Assembly: GCF_004353225.1 (NCBI RefSeq) | Contig: NZ_CP037934.1 | Location: 496,001-560,000, forward strand | Direction of reading: 5' to 3' | Source of the DNA: Marinobacter sp. JH2 | Lineage (GTDB): Bacteria; Pseudomonadota; Gammaproteobacteria; Pseudomonadales; Oleiphilaceae | Length of the DNA: 64,000 bases | Shown here: piece after piece, positions 8,113 to 17,126 of the stretch | Numbering within the stretch: the first letter of the stretch is position 1 | How the letters are laid out: each line of letters begins with the position of its first letter | The notes under the pieces: model-generated | Databases searched by the model: none | Told to the model about the DNA's origin: nothing | The model's input: the letters and a program-made list of their open reading frames with translations, nothing else | Translations under genes and position numbers: made by a program

Positions 8113-9615
8113 ATGGCTCTCGGAATTAACACTAACGTCGCTTCATTGAACGCTCAGAACCAGTTGAGCAAGTCCCAGGGTATGAACGATCAGGCGCTTC
8201 AGCGTTTGTCTTCCGGTCTTCGCATTAACTCCGCTAAGGACGATGCTGCTGGTCTCGCGATTTCCACTCGTTTCTCTGCACAGATTACGGGCTTGAATGT
8301 CGCTCAGCGGAATGCCAACGATGGCATTTCTTTGGCTCAGACGGCTGAAGGTGCATTGAACGAAATTACTAACAACCTTCAGCGGATTCGTGAACTGGCG
8401 GTTCAGTCTGCCAACGCGACCAATAGCAGTTCGGATCGTCAAGCTTTGAATGATGAAGTTAAGCAGCGACTTGATGAAATCGATAGAATCTCTTCGCAGA
8501 CTGCGTTTAATGGGTTGAAGGTTTTGGATGGATCTTTCGGCGCTCAGGCTTTCCAGGTGGGAGCGAATGCCGGCGAGACGATTAGCGTGGATCTAACTCA
8601 GGGAACTAAAGCCAGTCAGATTGGGTCTATTGCCACTGACAGTGTGCAGGTTGCGGGTGCAATTACAGCCGATAATGGAGTGTCAATTTCTGTTGGTGAT
8701 AATGCTTTCACTCAGATTGATGTCTCTGAAAGCAAACTGGACAGCGCTGACAATGTTATTAGCGGTTATGAGGCTGACAGCGCGGCTCAAATTGCCAAGG
8801 CTATAAATGATTCTGGTGTAGATGGGCTGTTTGCATCAGCTTCCACTGAGGTTACTCTCGCTACTACAGATATTGCGGACGTTACAGCTGGCGCCTCCGC
8901 GTCATATACCCTAACTATTAATGACGTTGACGTTTTTGAGCTTGCCGAGCAAGATCTTAGTGGTGGTGTGGCACTGGATGGAACGGATCTTGCGGCCGCG
9001 ATCAATGCAAAGTCTGGTGCAACAGGTGTTTCTGCAGCTTGGGACGCAACTGATGGTTTGACATTGTCCTCATCCGATGGTCGGACTATCAATATGTCAG
9101 AGGCTGTGGGCGGCACAACCCCCGGAACTCTGAGCGGAGGTCTTACTGCTGCTAACACGGCCTTTGTGAAAACTCAGGGCGAAGTAACATATTCGGCTGC
9201 AGAGAAAGTTAACTTTTTGGGAACCGGTACAACTTCTGATTTGACGGCTAGCTTAGGATTGACGACTGCTGGTGCAGACTCTATCGATGTTGACAGTACC
9301 ACTGGTGTACGTACAGCAGATATCAGTACGGTTGCTGGTGCGAACGACGCTATTCTGCGGGTAGATTCTGCGCTCGACTCAGTGAATAAAGTGCGCGGCG
9401 AACTCGGTGCTATCCAAAACCGCTTCGAGTCCACCATTGCTAACTTAGGTACTTCTGTAGAGAACCTCAGCGCCTCCAACAGTCGTATCCTGGACGCTGA
9501 CTTCGCGGCAGAAACTGCCAACCTGGCTAAGTCTCAGGTACTGCAACAGGCAGGCATCTCGGTACTGGCCCAGGCTAACGCCCGTCCGCAGCAGGTACTG
9601 TCCCTCCTGCAGTAA
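8113..9615 (+). CDS. Flagellin (second copy)
   Basis: A 500-residue flagellin with canonical ends: [18 protein letters not shown] at the start and [18 protein letters not shown] to VLSLLQ at the C-terminus. The core (about 170-410) is unlike that of the first copy: alanine-, serine- and aspartate-rich, with repeats of the form [12 protein letters not shown] and [11 protein letters not shown] typical of flagellin-IN modules. AGGGGAAG lies just upstream of the ATG. It is the first gene of the rightward group flaG-fliD-fliS, but a hairpin after its stop and a fresh sigma-28 promoter before fliD suggest it is mostly transcribed alone. Confidence 0.95.
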   Translation: MALGINTNVASLNAQNQLSKSQGMNDQALQRLSSGLRINSAKDDAAGLAISTRFSAQITGLNVAQRNANDGISLAQTAEGALNEITNNLQRIRELAVQSANATNSSSDRQALNDEVKQRLDEIDRISSQTAFNGLKVLDGSFGAQAFQVGANAGETISVDLTQGTKASQIGSIATDSVQVAGAITADNGVSISVGDNAFTQIDVSESKLDSADNVISGYEADSAAQIAKAINDSGVDGLFASASTEVTLATTDIADVTAGASASYTLTINDVDVFELAEQDLSGGVALDGTDLAAAINAKSGATGVSAAWDATDGLTLSSSDGRTINMSEAVGGTTPGTLSGGLTAANTAFVKTQGEVTYSAAEKVNFLGTGTTSDLTASLGLTTAGADSIDVDSTTGVRTADISTVAGANDAILRVDSALDSVNKVRGELGAIQNRFESTIANLGTSVENLSASNSRILDADFAAETANLAKSQVLQQAGISVLAQANARPQQVLSLLQ

Positions 9616-9630
9616 GGGATTAACGGTAAT

Positions 9631-9654
9631 AGCCGGAGCCTTCGGGTTCCGGCT
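9631..9654 (+). terminator. Hairpin after second flagellin
   Basis: 10-bp stem AGCCGGAGCC / GGTTCCGGCT with one G-T pair, capped by a TTCG tetraloop. Only a short T run follows, so it may attenuate read-through into flaG or protect the flagellin mRNA rather than stop all transcription. Confidence 0.6.
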
Positions 9655-9685
9655 TTACGCCGTTTGAGTCTAGCGAGGTAAAGCT

Positions 9686-10120
9686 ATGAATGACGTTAAC
9701 CTGAATAACCCGGAGCTGAAGTTAGTGCGCTCTGGTGCCCAGGCTCCGGCTAAGGCAATGTCGTCATCTCAGGCCAGGAGTGGAAGTGCTCCCGACCTTG
9801 TTTCACCTACTGCCGGAAATCGTCAGGTTCAAAATGTTGGTGTTGCGAATGAAGCCTCGAAAGCTGAAAAGCTGAAGCAGGCAAATGACGAGCAGCAACA
9901 AGACTTGGGTCAAGCGGTTAGTCAGCTGAATGATTTTGTTCAGAATGTGCAGCGGGATTTGCAATTTGAGGTGGATGACGAATCCGGTCAGACCATCGTG
10001 AAGGTGGTTGATCAGTCTACCCAAGAAGTAATCCGCCAGATGCCGGACGAAGTCGCATTGAGGTTGGCAGAAAAATTGCAGCAGCATGAACCGCTGACGT
10101 TGTTCAACATTAAAGTGTAA
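9686..10120 (+). CDS. flaG: FlaG family protein
   Basis: This 144-residue protein has a low-complexity, charged N-terminal half and a conserved FlaG domain from about residue 75: LNDFVQNVQRDLQFEVDDES, then TIVKVVDQSTQEVIRQMPDE. FlaG proteins influence filament length and adhesion in Pseudomonas and Campylobacter; the mechanism is not settled. Position between flagellin and fliD is the usual one in pseudomonad-type flagellar clusters. The RBS is GAGG 9-12 bases before the ATG. Confidence 0.9.
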   Translation: MNDVNLNNPELKLVRSGAQAPAKAMSSSQARSGSAPDLVSPTAGNRQVQNVGVANEASKAEKLKQANDEQQQDLGQAVSQLNDFVQNVQRDLQFEVDDESGQTIVKVVDQSTQEVIRQMPDEVALRLAEKLQQHEPLTLFNIKV

Positions 10121-10162
10121 AAACTTGCCGCTTTCGCGGAACTGTTGATCACGGTATTTCAG

Positions 10163-10191
10163 CACCGCCACTCCGTAAGGGGCTGGCGGTG
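10163..10191 (+). terminator. Hairpin between flaG and fliD
   Basis: 8-bp perfect stem CACCGCCA / TGGCGGTG, extended inward by CTCC pairing with GGGG around a GTAA-type loop. TTCTGGTTT follows. It probably ends transcripts from upstream before the fliD promoter. Confidence 0.55.
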
Positions 10192-10221
10192 TTCTGGTTT
10201 ATGGGTCACGGAAATTAGCGG

Positions 10222-10248
10222 TAAAGTTTTGCCGCTTGTAGCCGATAA
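10222..10248 (+). promoter_or_regulatory. Perfect sigma-28 (FliA) promoter of fliD
   Basis: TAAAGTTT, 11 bases, GCCGATAA: identical at every position to the enterobacterial FliA consensus, including spacing. It ends 42 bases before the fliD ATG. Confidence 0.9.
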
Positions 10249-10290
10249 ATTATACAGTAGAGACATTCGCTCCCATGAGGATGCAGGGTT

Positions 10291-12255
10291 ATGGCAGGTA
10301 TATCATCGTTAGGCGTTGGGTCTGGTGTTCTTACATCCGATCTTGTTGATCAGTTGGTGGCAGCGGAACGTAAGCCCACCGAGGTTCGGCTGGATCAGAA
10401 AACGGCACGTACCGAGGCTCTGATTTCTGCCTATGGAAAACTTCGCAGTGCGGTAACGGAACTTCGGTTGCCGATGCGCCAGCTTGGCTCTGCCGACGCG
10501 ATGAAGTCGTTTTCTGCGACATCGTCGGGGGGCAATATCGACGTGTCGGTAGATGCCGGAAAGGCGGCCAGAGGTTCTTACAGCCTTGATGTGGTTGCTC
10601 TTGCGGAAGCCCAAGCGTTAGCTAGTACTGAGAGCTTCGCTGACCGAGATGCCACCAGTGTTGGTCGTGGCACGATTACAATGCAGGTGGGCGATAAAAC
10701 CACCGAAATCACCATTGATTCCAGTAACGACACTTTGCAGGGTTTGGCGAATGCGATTAATGATGCTGACGCCGGTGTATCTGCGGGTGTAATTGATACC
10801 GGTAGCGGGTTTCGTCTGACGTTATCGGCGGACGAAACCGGTACGGCCAATTCGGTTAAAATTACCGTGACTGAAGAAGCCGGCGCGGAAGGGTTGGCGG
10901 GGTTTGCGTTTGACCCAGCGGATGCCGCAGGCAATCCAAAGATGGAACAAACCATTGCTGCCGCCGATGCGCAGATGAAGATTAATGGTGTGCTGATTAC
11001 CCGCTCCACCAATACTGTTGAGAATGTGGTGGATGGGCTGACGTTCAATCTGACGGATGTGGGTAAATCCACCGTTAAGGTTGAGCAAGACACCGGTAAG
11101 GTTGCCGAGCGTGTTCAGGCCTTTGTGGATAAGTTCAACGAACTACAGGGCACGATTCGGGAGCTTTCAACGTTCAACAGCGAAACCGGCCAAGGCAGTA
11201 TCCTGACCGGCGACTCGACCGTTCGTAATATCCAAAACCAACTGAAAAGCGTTCTAACGGATATTATTCCGGGTCTGGAAAATGCCAGTGTGCGCAGTTT
11301 GGCGGATGTGGGAATCGGTTCTGATTTCCGCACCGGTGAGCTGCAATTTGATAGCCAGAAGTTCCAGCAGAAATTGCTAGAAAATCCGGATGATGTCACC
11401 GCGTTGTTTGCCGAGCAGGGTAGAACCACAGACTCCCAGGTGGAGTTCATCCGAAGTGGCTCGAACACTGTGCCGGGCGGTTACGATATTGATGTGACCC
11501 AGATGGCGACCCGAGGTAGCTTGAATTACAGTGTTCCGAACACCGCGAATGCTATTCAGGTTCAGGCGGATAACAGTTTTACGTTTCAGGTGGATGGTGA
11601 AACGAGTGCAACGGTTTCCATCGCTGCAGGTGACTACTCCGGTGCTGATTTTGCTGCGGCCATTCAGTCTGCGCTGGCAGACAATCAGGCGCTGAGCGCG
11701 GCAGACCGTTCTGTTCAGGTGGCATACGACCCTGCAGAAGGGCTTACGTTTACATCGAACCGTTTTGGTAGTGATTCTAATGTTAGCCTGACTGGACTTG
11801 CTAACGTAACAGGGTTAAGCACCAATACCGGTATTGCCGGGCAAGATGTTGAAGGCTCGATCAATGGCCAGGCCGCACAGGGCGACGGACAGGTGCTGTA
11901 CCTTGCTAATGATGCCAGCGATAAGGCTGCCGGCTTGCAGGTGCGTATTACCGGCGGTGAAGTGGGTGGTCGTGGGGCGGTTAATTTTATTGAAGGTGTG
12001 AGTGAGAGGGCAGTGGATGCCATCACCAACATCCTGGGTGCCGAGGGCGCGCTAAGCTCCCGTACGGAATCACTGAACCGGGATTTGGAGCGTATTCAGG
12101 AAGACCGCGTAAAGCTGGACTTGAAGATTGAAAGCTATCAAGCAAGGCTTGTGGCCCAGTTCAGTGCTGCCGACTCATTGATCGCACAGCTTAACAACAC
12201 TCGAGATTATGTAACGCAGCAGTTGGCCGCTTTGGCACCCAATCAATCCGAGTAA
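10291..12255 (+). CDS. fliD: Flagellar filament cap protein FliD
   Basis: FliD caps the filament tip and guides flagellin folding. N-terminal part: ISSLGVGSGVLTSDLVDQLV followed by heptad-rich helices; C-terminal part ends in a long coiled coil (RIQEDRVKLDLKIESYQARL, then FSAADSLIAQLNN), both typical. At 654 residues it is longer than common FliD proteins (about 450-480). The extra length is in the central domains (roughly residues 380-570), where a second flagellin-IN-like module occurs. Transcription should come from the perfect sigma-28 promoter just upstream. Confidence 0.93.
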   Translation: MAGISSLGVGSGVLTSDLVDQLVAAERKPTEVRLDQKTARTEALISAYGKLRSAVTELRLPMRQLGSADAMKSFSATSSGGNIDVSVDAGKAARGSYSLDVVALAEAQALASTESFADRDATSVGRGTITMQVGDKTTEITIDSSNDTLQGLANAINDADAGVSAGVIDTGSGFRLTLSADETGTANSVKITVTEEAGAEGLAGFAFDPADAAGNPKMEQTIAAADAQMKINGVLITRSTNTVENVVDGLTFNLTDVGKSTVKVEQDTGKVAERVQAFVDKFNELQGTIRELSTFNSETGQGSILTGDSTVRNIQNQLKSVLTDIIPGLENASVRSLADVGIGSDFRTGELQFDSQKFQQKLLENPDDVTALFAEQGRTTDSQVEFIRSGSNTVPGGYDIDVTQMATRGSLNYSVPNTANAIQVQADNSFTFQVDGETSATVSIAAGDYSGADFAAAIQSALADNQALSAADRSVQVAYDPAEGLTFTSNRFGSDSNVSLTGLANVTGLSTNTGIAGQDVEGSINGQAAQGDGQVLYLANDASDKAAGLQVRITGGEVGGRGAVNFIEGVSERAVDAITNILGAEGALSSRTESLNRDLERIQEDRVKLDLKIESYQARLVAQFSAADSLIAQLNNTRDYVTQQLAALAPNQSE

Positions 12256-12322
12256 ATATACGATATTCAGAAAAGGGCCTGCTGATATGGGGCCAACCGG
12301 TTAACGGTTAAACGAGGTTTTT

Positions 12323-12724
12323 ATGAACGGTCTACAAGCGTACCAACGTGTTAACACCCAAACCAGCATCACCGATGCGGACCCCCACAAGCTGATTCAC
12401 CTGCTGTACAACGGAGCCATCGAGCGCCTCAATATGGCCAAGGCTCGGATGCAGGCCAACGATTACGCCGGTAAAGGCCAGCTAATCGGTAAAGCCATCG
12501 AAATCATCGGTGGGCTAAAAAGCTTTCTGGACTTCGAAAAGGGCGGTGAACTGGCGACTCGTCTTGAGGCGCTGTATGACTACATGGAGCGCGCGCTCCT
12601 GGAAGCCAGCGCCAAGAACGACATGGCCAAGCTTGACGAGGTGATTAGCCTTCTCCGCTCCATCAAAGAAGGCTGGGACGGCATCCGCGAAGAAGCGGTT
12701 ACCCAATCCGCTCAAGTTGGTTGA
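12323..12724 (+). CDS. fliS: Flagellar export chaperone FliS
   Basis: FliS binds the flagellin C-terminus in the cytoplasm and prevents premature polymerisation. The 133-residue protein has the hallmark start YQRVNTQTSITDADPHKLIHLLYNGAIERL and the four-helix pattern to KEGWDGIREEAVTQ. It follows fliD by 67 bp, as usual. No fliT-like gene follows; argG comes next. Confidence 0.95.
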   Translation: MNGLQAYQRVNTQTSITDADPHKLIHLLYNGAIERLNMAKARMQANDYAGKGQLIGKAIEIIGGLKSFLDFEKGGELATRLEALYDYMERALLEASAKNDMAKLDEVISLLRSIKEGWDGIREEAVTQSAQVG

Positions 12725-12742
12725 GGCCTGAATTCCCCATCA

Positions 12743-12766
12743 CCCCCTCCCTTTGTGGGAGAGGGG
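12743..12766 (+). terminator. Weak C/G hairpin after fliS
   Basis: CCCCCTCCC pairs with GGGAGAGGGG, with one bulged A, around TTTGTG. There is no T run, so it may be a 3'-end stabilising hairpin or a repeated palindrome rather than a terminator. Confidence 0.3.
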
Positions 12767-12781
12767 TAGTGCTCCTTCCAA

Positions 12782-12810
12782 TAGCCAATTCCCCCGCCAT
12801 CCCGTACAAT
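12782..12810 (+). promoter_or_regulatory. Candidate sigma-70 promoter of argG
   Basis: TAGCCA (-35), 17 bases, TACAAT (-10), 50 bases before the argG ATG. Each element is about two mismatches or fewer from consensus; the spacing is ideal. Confidence 0.45.
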
Positions 12811-12859
12811 ATGCCCCTTCTTTTTGTTACATCCATTCTGTTCAGTCTGGAGCACAGAC

Positions 12860-14071
12860 ATGTCTGATATTAAAAAGGTGGTTCTGGCCTATTCCGGCGG
12901 CCTGGATACTTCCGTTATTGTTCGGTGGTTGCAGGATACTTACAACTGTGAAGTGGTGACCTTTACCGCCGACATCGGCCAAGGCGAGGAAGTAGAGCCG
13001 GCGCGTGCGAAGGCGGAAGCCTTGGGCGTTAAGGAAATTTACATCGAGGACCTGCGCGAAGAGTTTGTGCGCGATTACGTGTTCCCGATGTTCCGCGCGA
13101 ACACCATCTATGAAGGCGAGTACCTGCTGGGTACCTCCATTGCCCGCCCCCTGATTTCTCGTCGTTTGATCGAGATCGCCAACGAAACCGGCGCCGATGC
13201 TATTTCTCACGGCGCGACCGGTAAGGGTAACGACCAGGTACGTTTCGAGCTGGGTGCCTACGCACTGAAGCCGGGTGTGAAGGTAATTGCTCCGTGGCGT
13301 GAGTGGGATCTAAACTCCCGCGAGAAGCTGCTGAAGTACTGTGAAGAGCGCAACATTCCGGTTGAGATGAAGAAGGGCAAGAGCCCGTACTCCATGGATG
13401 CCAACCTGCTGCACATCTCTTACGAAGGCATGAATCTGGAAGATCCTTGGGCGGAAGCCGAGGAAGACATGTGGCGCTGGAGTGTGTCTCCGGAAGAGGC
13501 TCCGAACGAGCCGACTTACGTTGAGCTGACCTACCGCAAGGGCGACATTGTTGCCATCGATGGTCAGGAGCTGAAGGCTCACGAAGTTCTGGAAAACCTG
13601 AACAAGATGGCAGGTGCCAACGGCATTGGTCGTTTGGACATCGTAGAGAACCGCTATGTGGGCATGAAGTCCCGTGGCTGCTACGAAACACCGGGCGGCA
13701 CCATCATGCTGCGTGCACACCGTGCGATTGAGTCCATCACTCTGGACCGCGAAGTGGCGCACCTTAAAGACAGCATCATGCCGCGCTATGCCGAAGTGAT
13801 CTATAACGGTTACTGGTGGTCGCCTGAGCGTGAAGCCCTGCAGGCGCTGATCGACCAGACTCAGGAATACGTGAACGGTACCGTTCGCCTGAAGCTGTAC
13901 AAAGGCAACGTAGACGTTGTGGGCCGTAAGTCTGACGACTCTCTGTTCGACGAAACCATCGCGACCTTCGAAGAAGATCACGGTGCTTACGATCAGAAAG
14001 ACGCGGAAGGCTTCATCAAGCTGAACGCGCTGCGGTTGCGAATTGCAGCCGGTAAAGGCCGCTCGCTCTGA
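12860..14071 (+). CDS. argG: Argininosuccinate synthase
   Basis: Joins citrulline and aspartate with ATP to make argininosuccinate, the penultimate step of arginine synthesis. The PP-loop ATP site [16 protein letters not shown] is at residues 6-21; [15 protein letters not shown] and [16 protein letters not shown] are also conserved. The start at 12860 (MSDIKK) is chosen because the PP-loop should lie close to the N-terminus; the in-frame ATG at 12824 would add 12 unsupported residues. Length 403 matches the short bacterial form. It is a single-gene unit followed by a strong terminator. Confidence 0.97.
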   Translation: MSDIKKVVLAYSGGLDTSVIVRWLQDTYNCEVVTFTADIGQGEEVEPARAKAEALGVKEIYIEDLREEFVRDYVFPMFRANTIYEGEYLLGTSIARPLISRRLIEIANETGADAISHGATGKGNDQVRFELGAYALKPGVKVIAPWREWDLNSREKLLKYCEERNIPVEMKKGKSPYSMDANLLHISYEGMNLEDPWAEAEEDMWRWSVSPEEAPNEPTYVELTYRKGDIVAIDGQELKAHEVLENLNKMAGANGIGRLDIVENRYVGMKSRGCYETPGGTIMLRAHRAIESITLDREVAHLKDSIMPRYAEVIYNGYWWSPEREALQALIDQTQEYVNGTVRLKLYKGNVDVVGRKSDDSLFDETIATFEEDHGAYDQKDAEGFIKLNALRLRIAAGKGRSL

Positions 14072-14089
14072 GAGCAGTCTGATTGAATC

Positions 14090-14120
14090 AAAAACGCCCG
14101 GCACAATGCTGGGCGTTTTT
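14090..14120 (+). terminator. argG terminator
   Basis: 10-bp stem AAAAACGCCC / GGGCGTTTTT around an 11-base loop, ending in a T run: a canonical intrinsic terminator. Confidence 0.9.
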
Positions 14121-14162
14121 GGTTATACTCTGCTGAAAACTCTAACAACCAAAGCCTGCGCC

Positions 14163-15185
14163 ATGACCCAGTTGGGAACCGCTTCTGTAGCTGCACTTCG
14201 TCAATACGTTCGCTTCGCCGATGCCAGTTCGATGGCCGTGGCGGATTTGTTGCGCCAGTCCGGGCTGTCTGAAGATATCTTGGAGAGTGATGACGGCCGC
14301 ATCGACGGCGAGCAGTTTCAAACCTTCCTGCGCTTGCTGGCGGAGCGTTCGAATAACCCCATTCTTGGCTTGGAAACCGGCGATTTCGTGCAGCCGGGTT
14401 CTTACAGTGTGCTCGGTTACATCACCATGAGCTGCGCTACTTTAGGTGAGGCGGTCACTCGCATCGCGCCTTATGAAAAACTGGTGGGTGATATGGGCAC
14501 CACTCGCATGCAGATGGCGGGGGATAGGGTAACCTTGGTGTGGCACTGCAATTACACCGACCCCATGGTTCAGCCCCATGTGGTGGATAACGTGTTTGCT
14601 TCTTGGGTAAATTACGCCCGCTGGATGGCGGATACCAGCGAGGCTACGCCGCTGCGCGTGACGTTGCAGCGGCAATCACCCGGGCCAGCGCTCGAAGGCG
14701 AGTACCGAAAGCGTTGGGGCTGCCCGGTGGAATTCGGGGCGGAAGAAAACACGCTGTCGCTGAGTAAAGAGTTGTTGTCTGCGCGGTTGCGCCAGCCAGA
14801 CCCCTTGCTCCGTAAAACGCTGGAAGCGCATGCGTTATCGCAATTGGCAGAACTGGAAACCGACACCGACCTGACGACGAAGGTAAAACAGGGAATTCAG
14901 CGGCAATTGGCGCGAGGCATCACCCGCCAGGATATGATTGCCGAAGATCTGGGGATGACCAGTCGAACCTTGCAGCGTAAGTTAAACCAGGAAGGGGCTT
15001 CGTATCAGAAGTTGTTGGACGAGGTGCGCCAGCAGATGGCGGAAGATTATTTGCGCGACACGCAGATGAGTATACCGGATATTGCGTTGCGCCTTGGGTA
15101 TAACGAAACCACGTCGTTTCATCGGAAGTTCAAGGCGGCTGCAGGGAAAACACCGGGGGAATATCGAAAAGGTGTAACCCAATAA
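14163..15185 (+). CDS. AraC-family regulator, OruR/ArgR-like arrangement
   Basis: 340 residues. The C-terminal 100 residues hold the two helix-turn-helix motifs of AraC regulators: ITRQDMIAEDLGMTSRTLQRKL and IPDIALRLGYNETTSFHRKF, the latter followed by GKTPGEYRK. The N-terminal 200 residues (LRQSGLSEDILESDDGRID, LGLETGDFVQPGSYSVLGY) match the ligand-binding domain seen in regulators such as OruR and GbdR-like paralogues. The ATG at 14163 follows the argG terminator. The target is not evident; no flanking catabolic gene is adjacent. Confidence 0.85.
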   Translation: MTQLGTASVAALRQYVRFADASSMAVADLLRQSGLSEDILESDDGRIDGEQFQTFLRLLAERSNNPILGLETGDFVQPGSYSVLGYITMSCATLGEAVTRIAPYEKLVGDMGTTRMQMAGDRVTLVWHCNYTDPMVQPHVVDNVFASWVNYARWMADTSEATPLRVTLQRQSPGPALEGEYRKRWGCPVEFGAEENTLSLSKELLSARLRQPDPLLRKTLEAHALSQLAELETDTDLTTKVKQGIQRQLARGITRQDMIAEDLGMTSRTLQRKLNQEGASYQKLLDEVRQQMAEDYLRDTQMSIPDIALRLGYNETTSFHRKFKAAAGKTPGEYRKGVTQ

Positions 15186-15189
15186 AGAA

Positions 15190-15211
15190 AGCCAGCTCAT
15201 CGGAGCTGGCT
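15190..15211 (+). terminator. Terminator after AraC-type gene
   Basis: Perfect 9-bp stem AGCCAGCTC / GAGCTGGCT with an ATCG tetraloop, then AAAATATTC. The rest of the gap to 15403 contains no convincing gene. Confidence 0.75.
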
Positions 15212-15403
15212 AAAATATTCGGAAAGAACGAAAGTGCCTGAAAAATTCGTTTATCCTGAGGGAGAGCACCCATACGGCGGCGGAGGTACTACACGGCTCC
15301 TCCGCCATGGGTGGGTACTACTTGATCCCACAAATCTAGAATATGGCTTTTCGGACGTTCGGTCTGTTTGTGATGTGTGTCGCAGTGTTACTGAATGTAT
15401 TTG

Positions 15404-16375
15404 CTACACACTTTCCCGTAATTCCGGTTTGGTTTCGGTAAAGCGGCGGGTTTCGTAGGCGTCTACCAAGCCTTGTACCGCTGCCCGTTCGACATCTTGA
15501 ACTGTCGGCGTGCCTTCTTCGGCACTGGCTCGGCAAAGCACCATGCCGGCCTCCACCGAAATATAACCCGCCGAGGTTTTCAGCGCTTTGTGGTTGATGC
15601 CGTCGAAAATTCGACGAAAGGCCGTTGTGGTGCAGTGATCGCTGTTCGAGAAGTAAGACACGGTAGCAAACTGGTTGTCACCTACGCGGCACAAGGCGTC
15701 GATCGGGCGTATCAAGGTGCTCAATCGGCGGGCGATGCCCAGGCACAGTTCGCTCATGATGCTGGGTGGGTGCTTGCGTTTCAGTTCCTGCCAGTTGCGG
15801 ATGCCGCACATCACGTAAGCGGTGGAGCCGCCTCGGGATTCCGCATGGCGCAGCGTTTTCTCCAAACGCTGGCGAGCGTATTTGGCGTTGCACAGGCCGG
15901 TTTCCAGATCAATGATGTTGTTATCTTCCAATTCCTGGTTGTTTTCGACGAGCAAGGCGTTGGCGCGCAGCAGGGTATTCTGGCGGTCAGCCATGCGGTC
16001 GGCCGCAAAGATTCGGGGGATAAGCTGCTTGGTCATGTCTGACTTGTAGATGAAGTCGTCCACGCCTCGGTCAAAGGCTTCTGATAGCGCTTCTACGCTT
16101 TCTTTGGCGGTTAACAGCATGATGTAGGTGTAGTGGTTGTCGTGCTCATCTTGCTGGCGCACGCGGTCGGCCAATTCCAGACCGTCCATTTCTGGCATGA
16201 GCCAGTCGGCAATGAGCACGCTCACGGCACGTTCTTCCATAAGCTTCAGAGCGGCGGGCGCGTTGTTGGCTACGCGTATGTCGCGGTAACCGGCATTTCG
16301 CAAGGTGCGGCCGACCACCATACTGCTGAATTTTGCGTCATCTACTACGAGAATGGGTAGGTCGAGATTGGGCAT
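15404..16375 (-). CDS. Response regulator with degenerate GGDEF domain
   Basis: 323 residues from the ATG at 16375, which puts LPILVVDDAKFSSMVVGRTL at the N-terminus; an ATG at 16453 would add 26 residues with no domain. The receiver has its acidic pair DD and phosphoacceptor Asp in VLIADWLMPEMDG. From about residue 155 comes a GGDEF-type fold (NIIDLETGLCNAKYARQRLE, then IDALCRVGDNQFATV), but the signature GGDEF is VGDNQ, so cyclase activity is unlikely. Such proteins act as c-di-GMP receptors or scaffolds. It is divergent from yajQ, a c-di-GMP-binding family member, 135 bp away. Confidence 0.8.
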   Translation of the reverse strand: MPNLDLPILVVDDAKFSSMVVGRTLRNAGYRDIRVANNAPAALKLMEERAVSVLIADWLMPEMDGLELADRVRQQDEHDNHYTYIMLLTAKESVEALSEAFDRGVDDFIYKSDMTKQLIPRIFAADRMADRQNTLLRANALLVENNQELEDNNIIDLETGLCNAKYARQRLEKTLRHAESRGGSTAYVMCGIRNWQELKRKHPPSIMSELCLGIARRLSTLIRPIDALCRVGDNQFATVSYFSNSDHCTTTAFRRIFDGINHKALKTSAGYISVEAGMVLCRASAEEGTPTVQDVERAAVQGLVDAYETRRFTETKPELRESV

Positions 16376-16510
16376 CGTGTATCTACTTGTTACCAGGCCA
16401 TTGTCAGATGCGATTAGTCGCCGCTCTTGGTATGCTTTGGCGGTTTCTATCATCCGGAATTTAAAATGTCGCCCTAGTATACCCTCGGCGGCCTTTGGAG
16501 AATAACGACT

Positions 16511-16993
16511 ATGCCATCTTTTGATATTGTTTCAGAAATTGAAATGCACGAAGTCACCAACGCGGTGGATCAAGCCAAGCGTGATTTGGGCAACCGTTGG
16601 GACTTTAAAAATGTAGAAGCCGGGATTGAGCTGGAAGACAAGCGCCTGACACTGAGCGCCGAGCAGGAGTTTCAGTTGGAGCAGCTGGTGGAAATGATGC
16701 GGATGGCGTTCGCCAAGCGCAACATTGATAGCCGTGCGCTGTCGGAAGACGGCGAGAGCAAAGCCGGTAAGCTGGTGAAGCAGCACTTCGCGCTGAAGCA
16801 GGGCATCGAAACGGATATGGCCAAGAAGATCGTGAAGATGATCAAGGATAAGAAAATGAAGGTGCAGGCCAGCATCCAGGGTGACAAGGTGCGGGTAACC
16901 GGCAAGAAGCGTGACGACTTGCAGGAAGCCATTGCCATGTTGCGTGAAGCAGAGCTGGATATTCCGCTGCAGTTTAATAACTTCCGCGATTAA
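16511..16993 (+). CDS. yajQ: YajQ family nucleotide-binding protein
   Basis: A 160-residue member of the YajQ/DUF520 family: PSFDIVSEIEMHEVTNAVDQ, LGNRWDFKNVEAGIEL and KIVKMIKDKKMKVQASIQGD are all family signatures. Members in Xanthomonas and Pseudomonas bind cyclic di-GMP and modulate transcription; the E. coli protein binds nucleic acid. It is preceded by GGAGAATAACG and stands as a single gene. Confidence 0.95.
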   Translation: MPSFDIVSEIEMHEVTNAVDQAKRDLGNRWDFKNVEAGIELEDKRLTLSAEQEFQLEQLVEMMRMAFAKRNIDSRALSEDGESKAGKLVKQHFALKQGIETDMAKKIVKMIKDKKMKVQASIQGDKVRVTGKKRDDLQEAIAMLREAELDIPLQFNNFRD

Positions 16994-17126
16994 TGAGTGC
17001 GGGGGCCGGGTCTTCGTTACTCGGCCTTTGTTTTGTGACCCAGGAGATTAACTTATCCAACTCGGCTCCCTTCTGATTCTGCTCCGGGAATCTGTCTACA
17101 CTTATACCCGCTGGCAGTCGATTGCC

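Noticed and set aside
8113..9615. Possible programmed inversion between the two head-to-head flagellins
   Set aside because: The near-identical gene ends are inverted repeats that could recombine, but no invertase gene or recombination site is present and the promoters lie inside the segment in fixed, differing forms.
12842..14104. Large minus-strand open frames opposite argG (up to 264 codons)
   Set aside because: argG is certain on the plus strand; the opposite frames lack ribosome sites and family features.
15234..15458. 74-codon GTG frame after the AraC-type gene terminator
   Set aside because: It overlaps the end of the response-regulator gene on the other strand, is Gly/Cys-odd in composition and has no convincing ribosome site.
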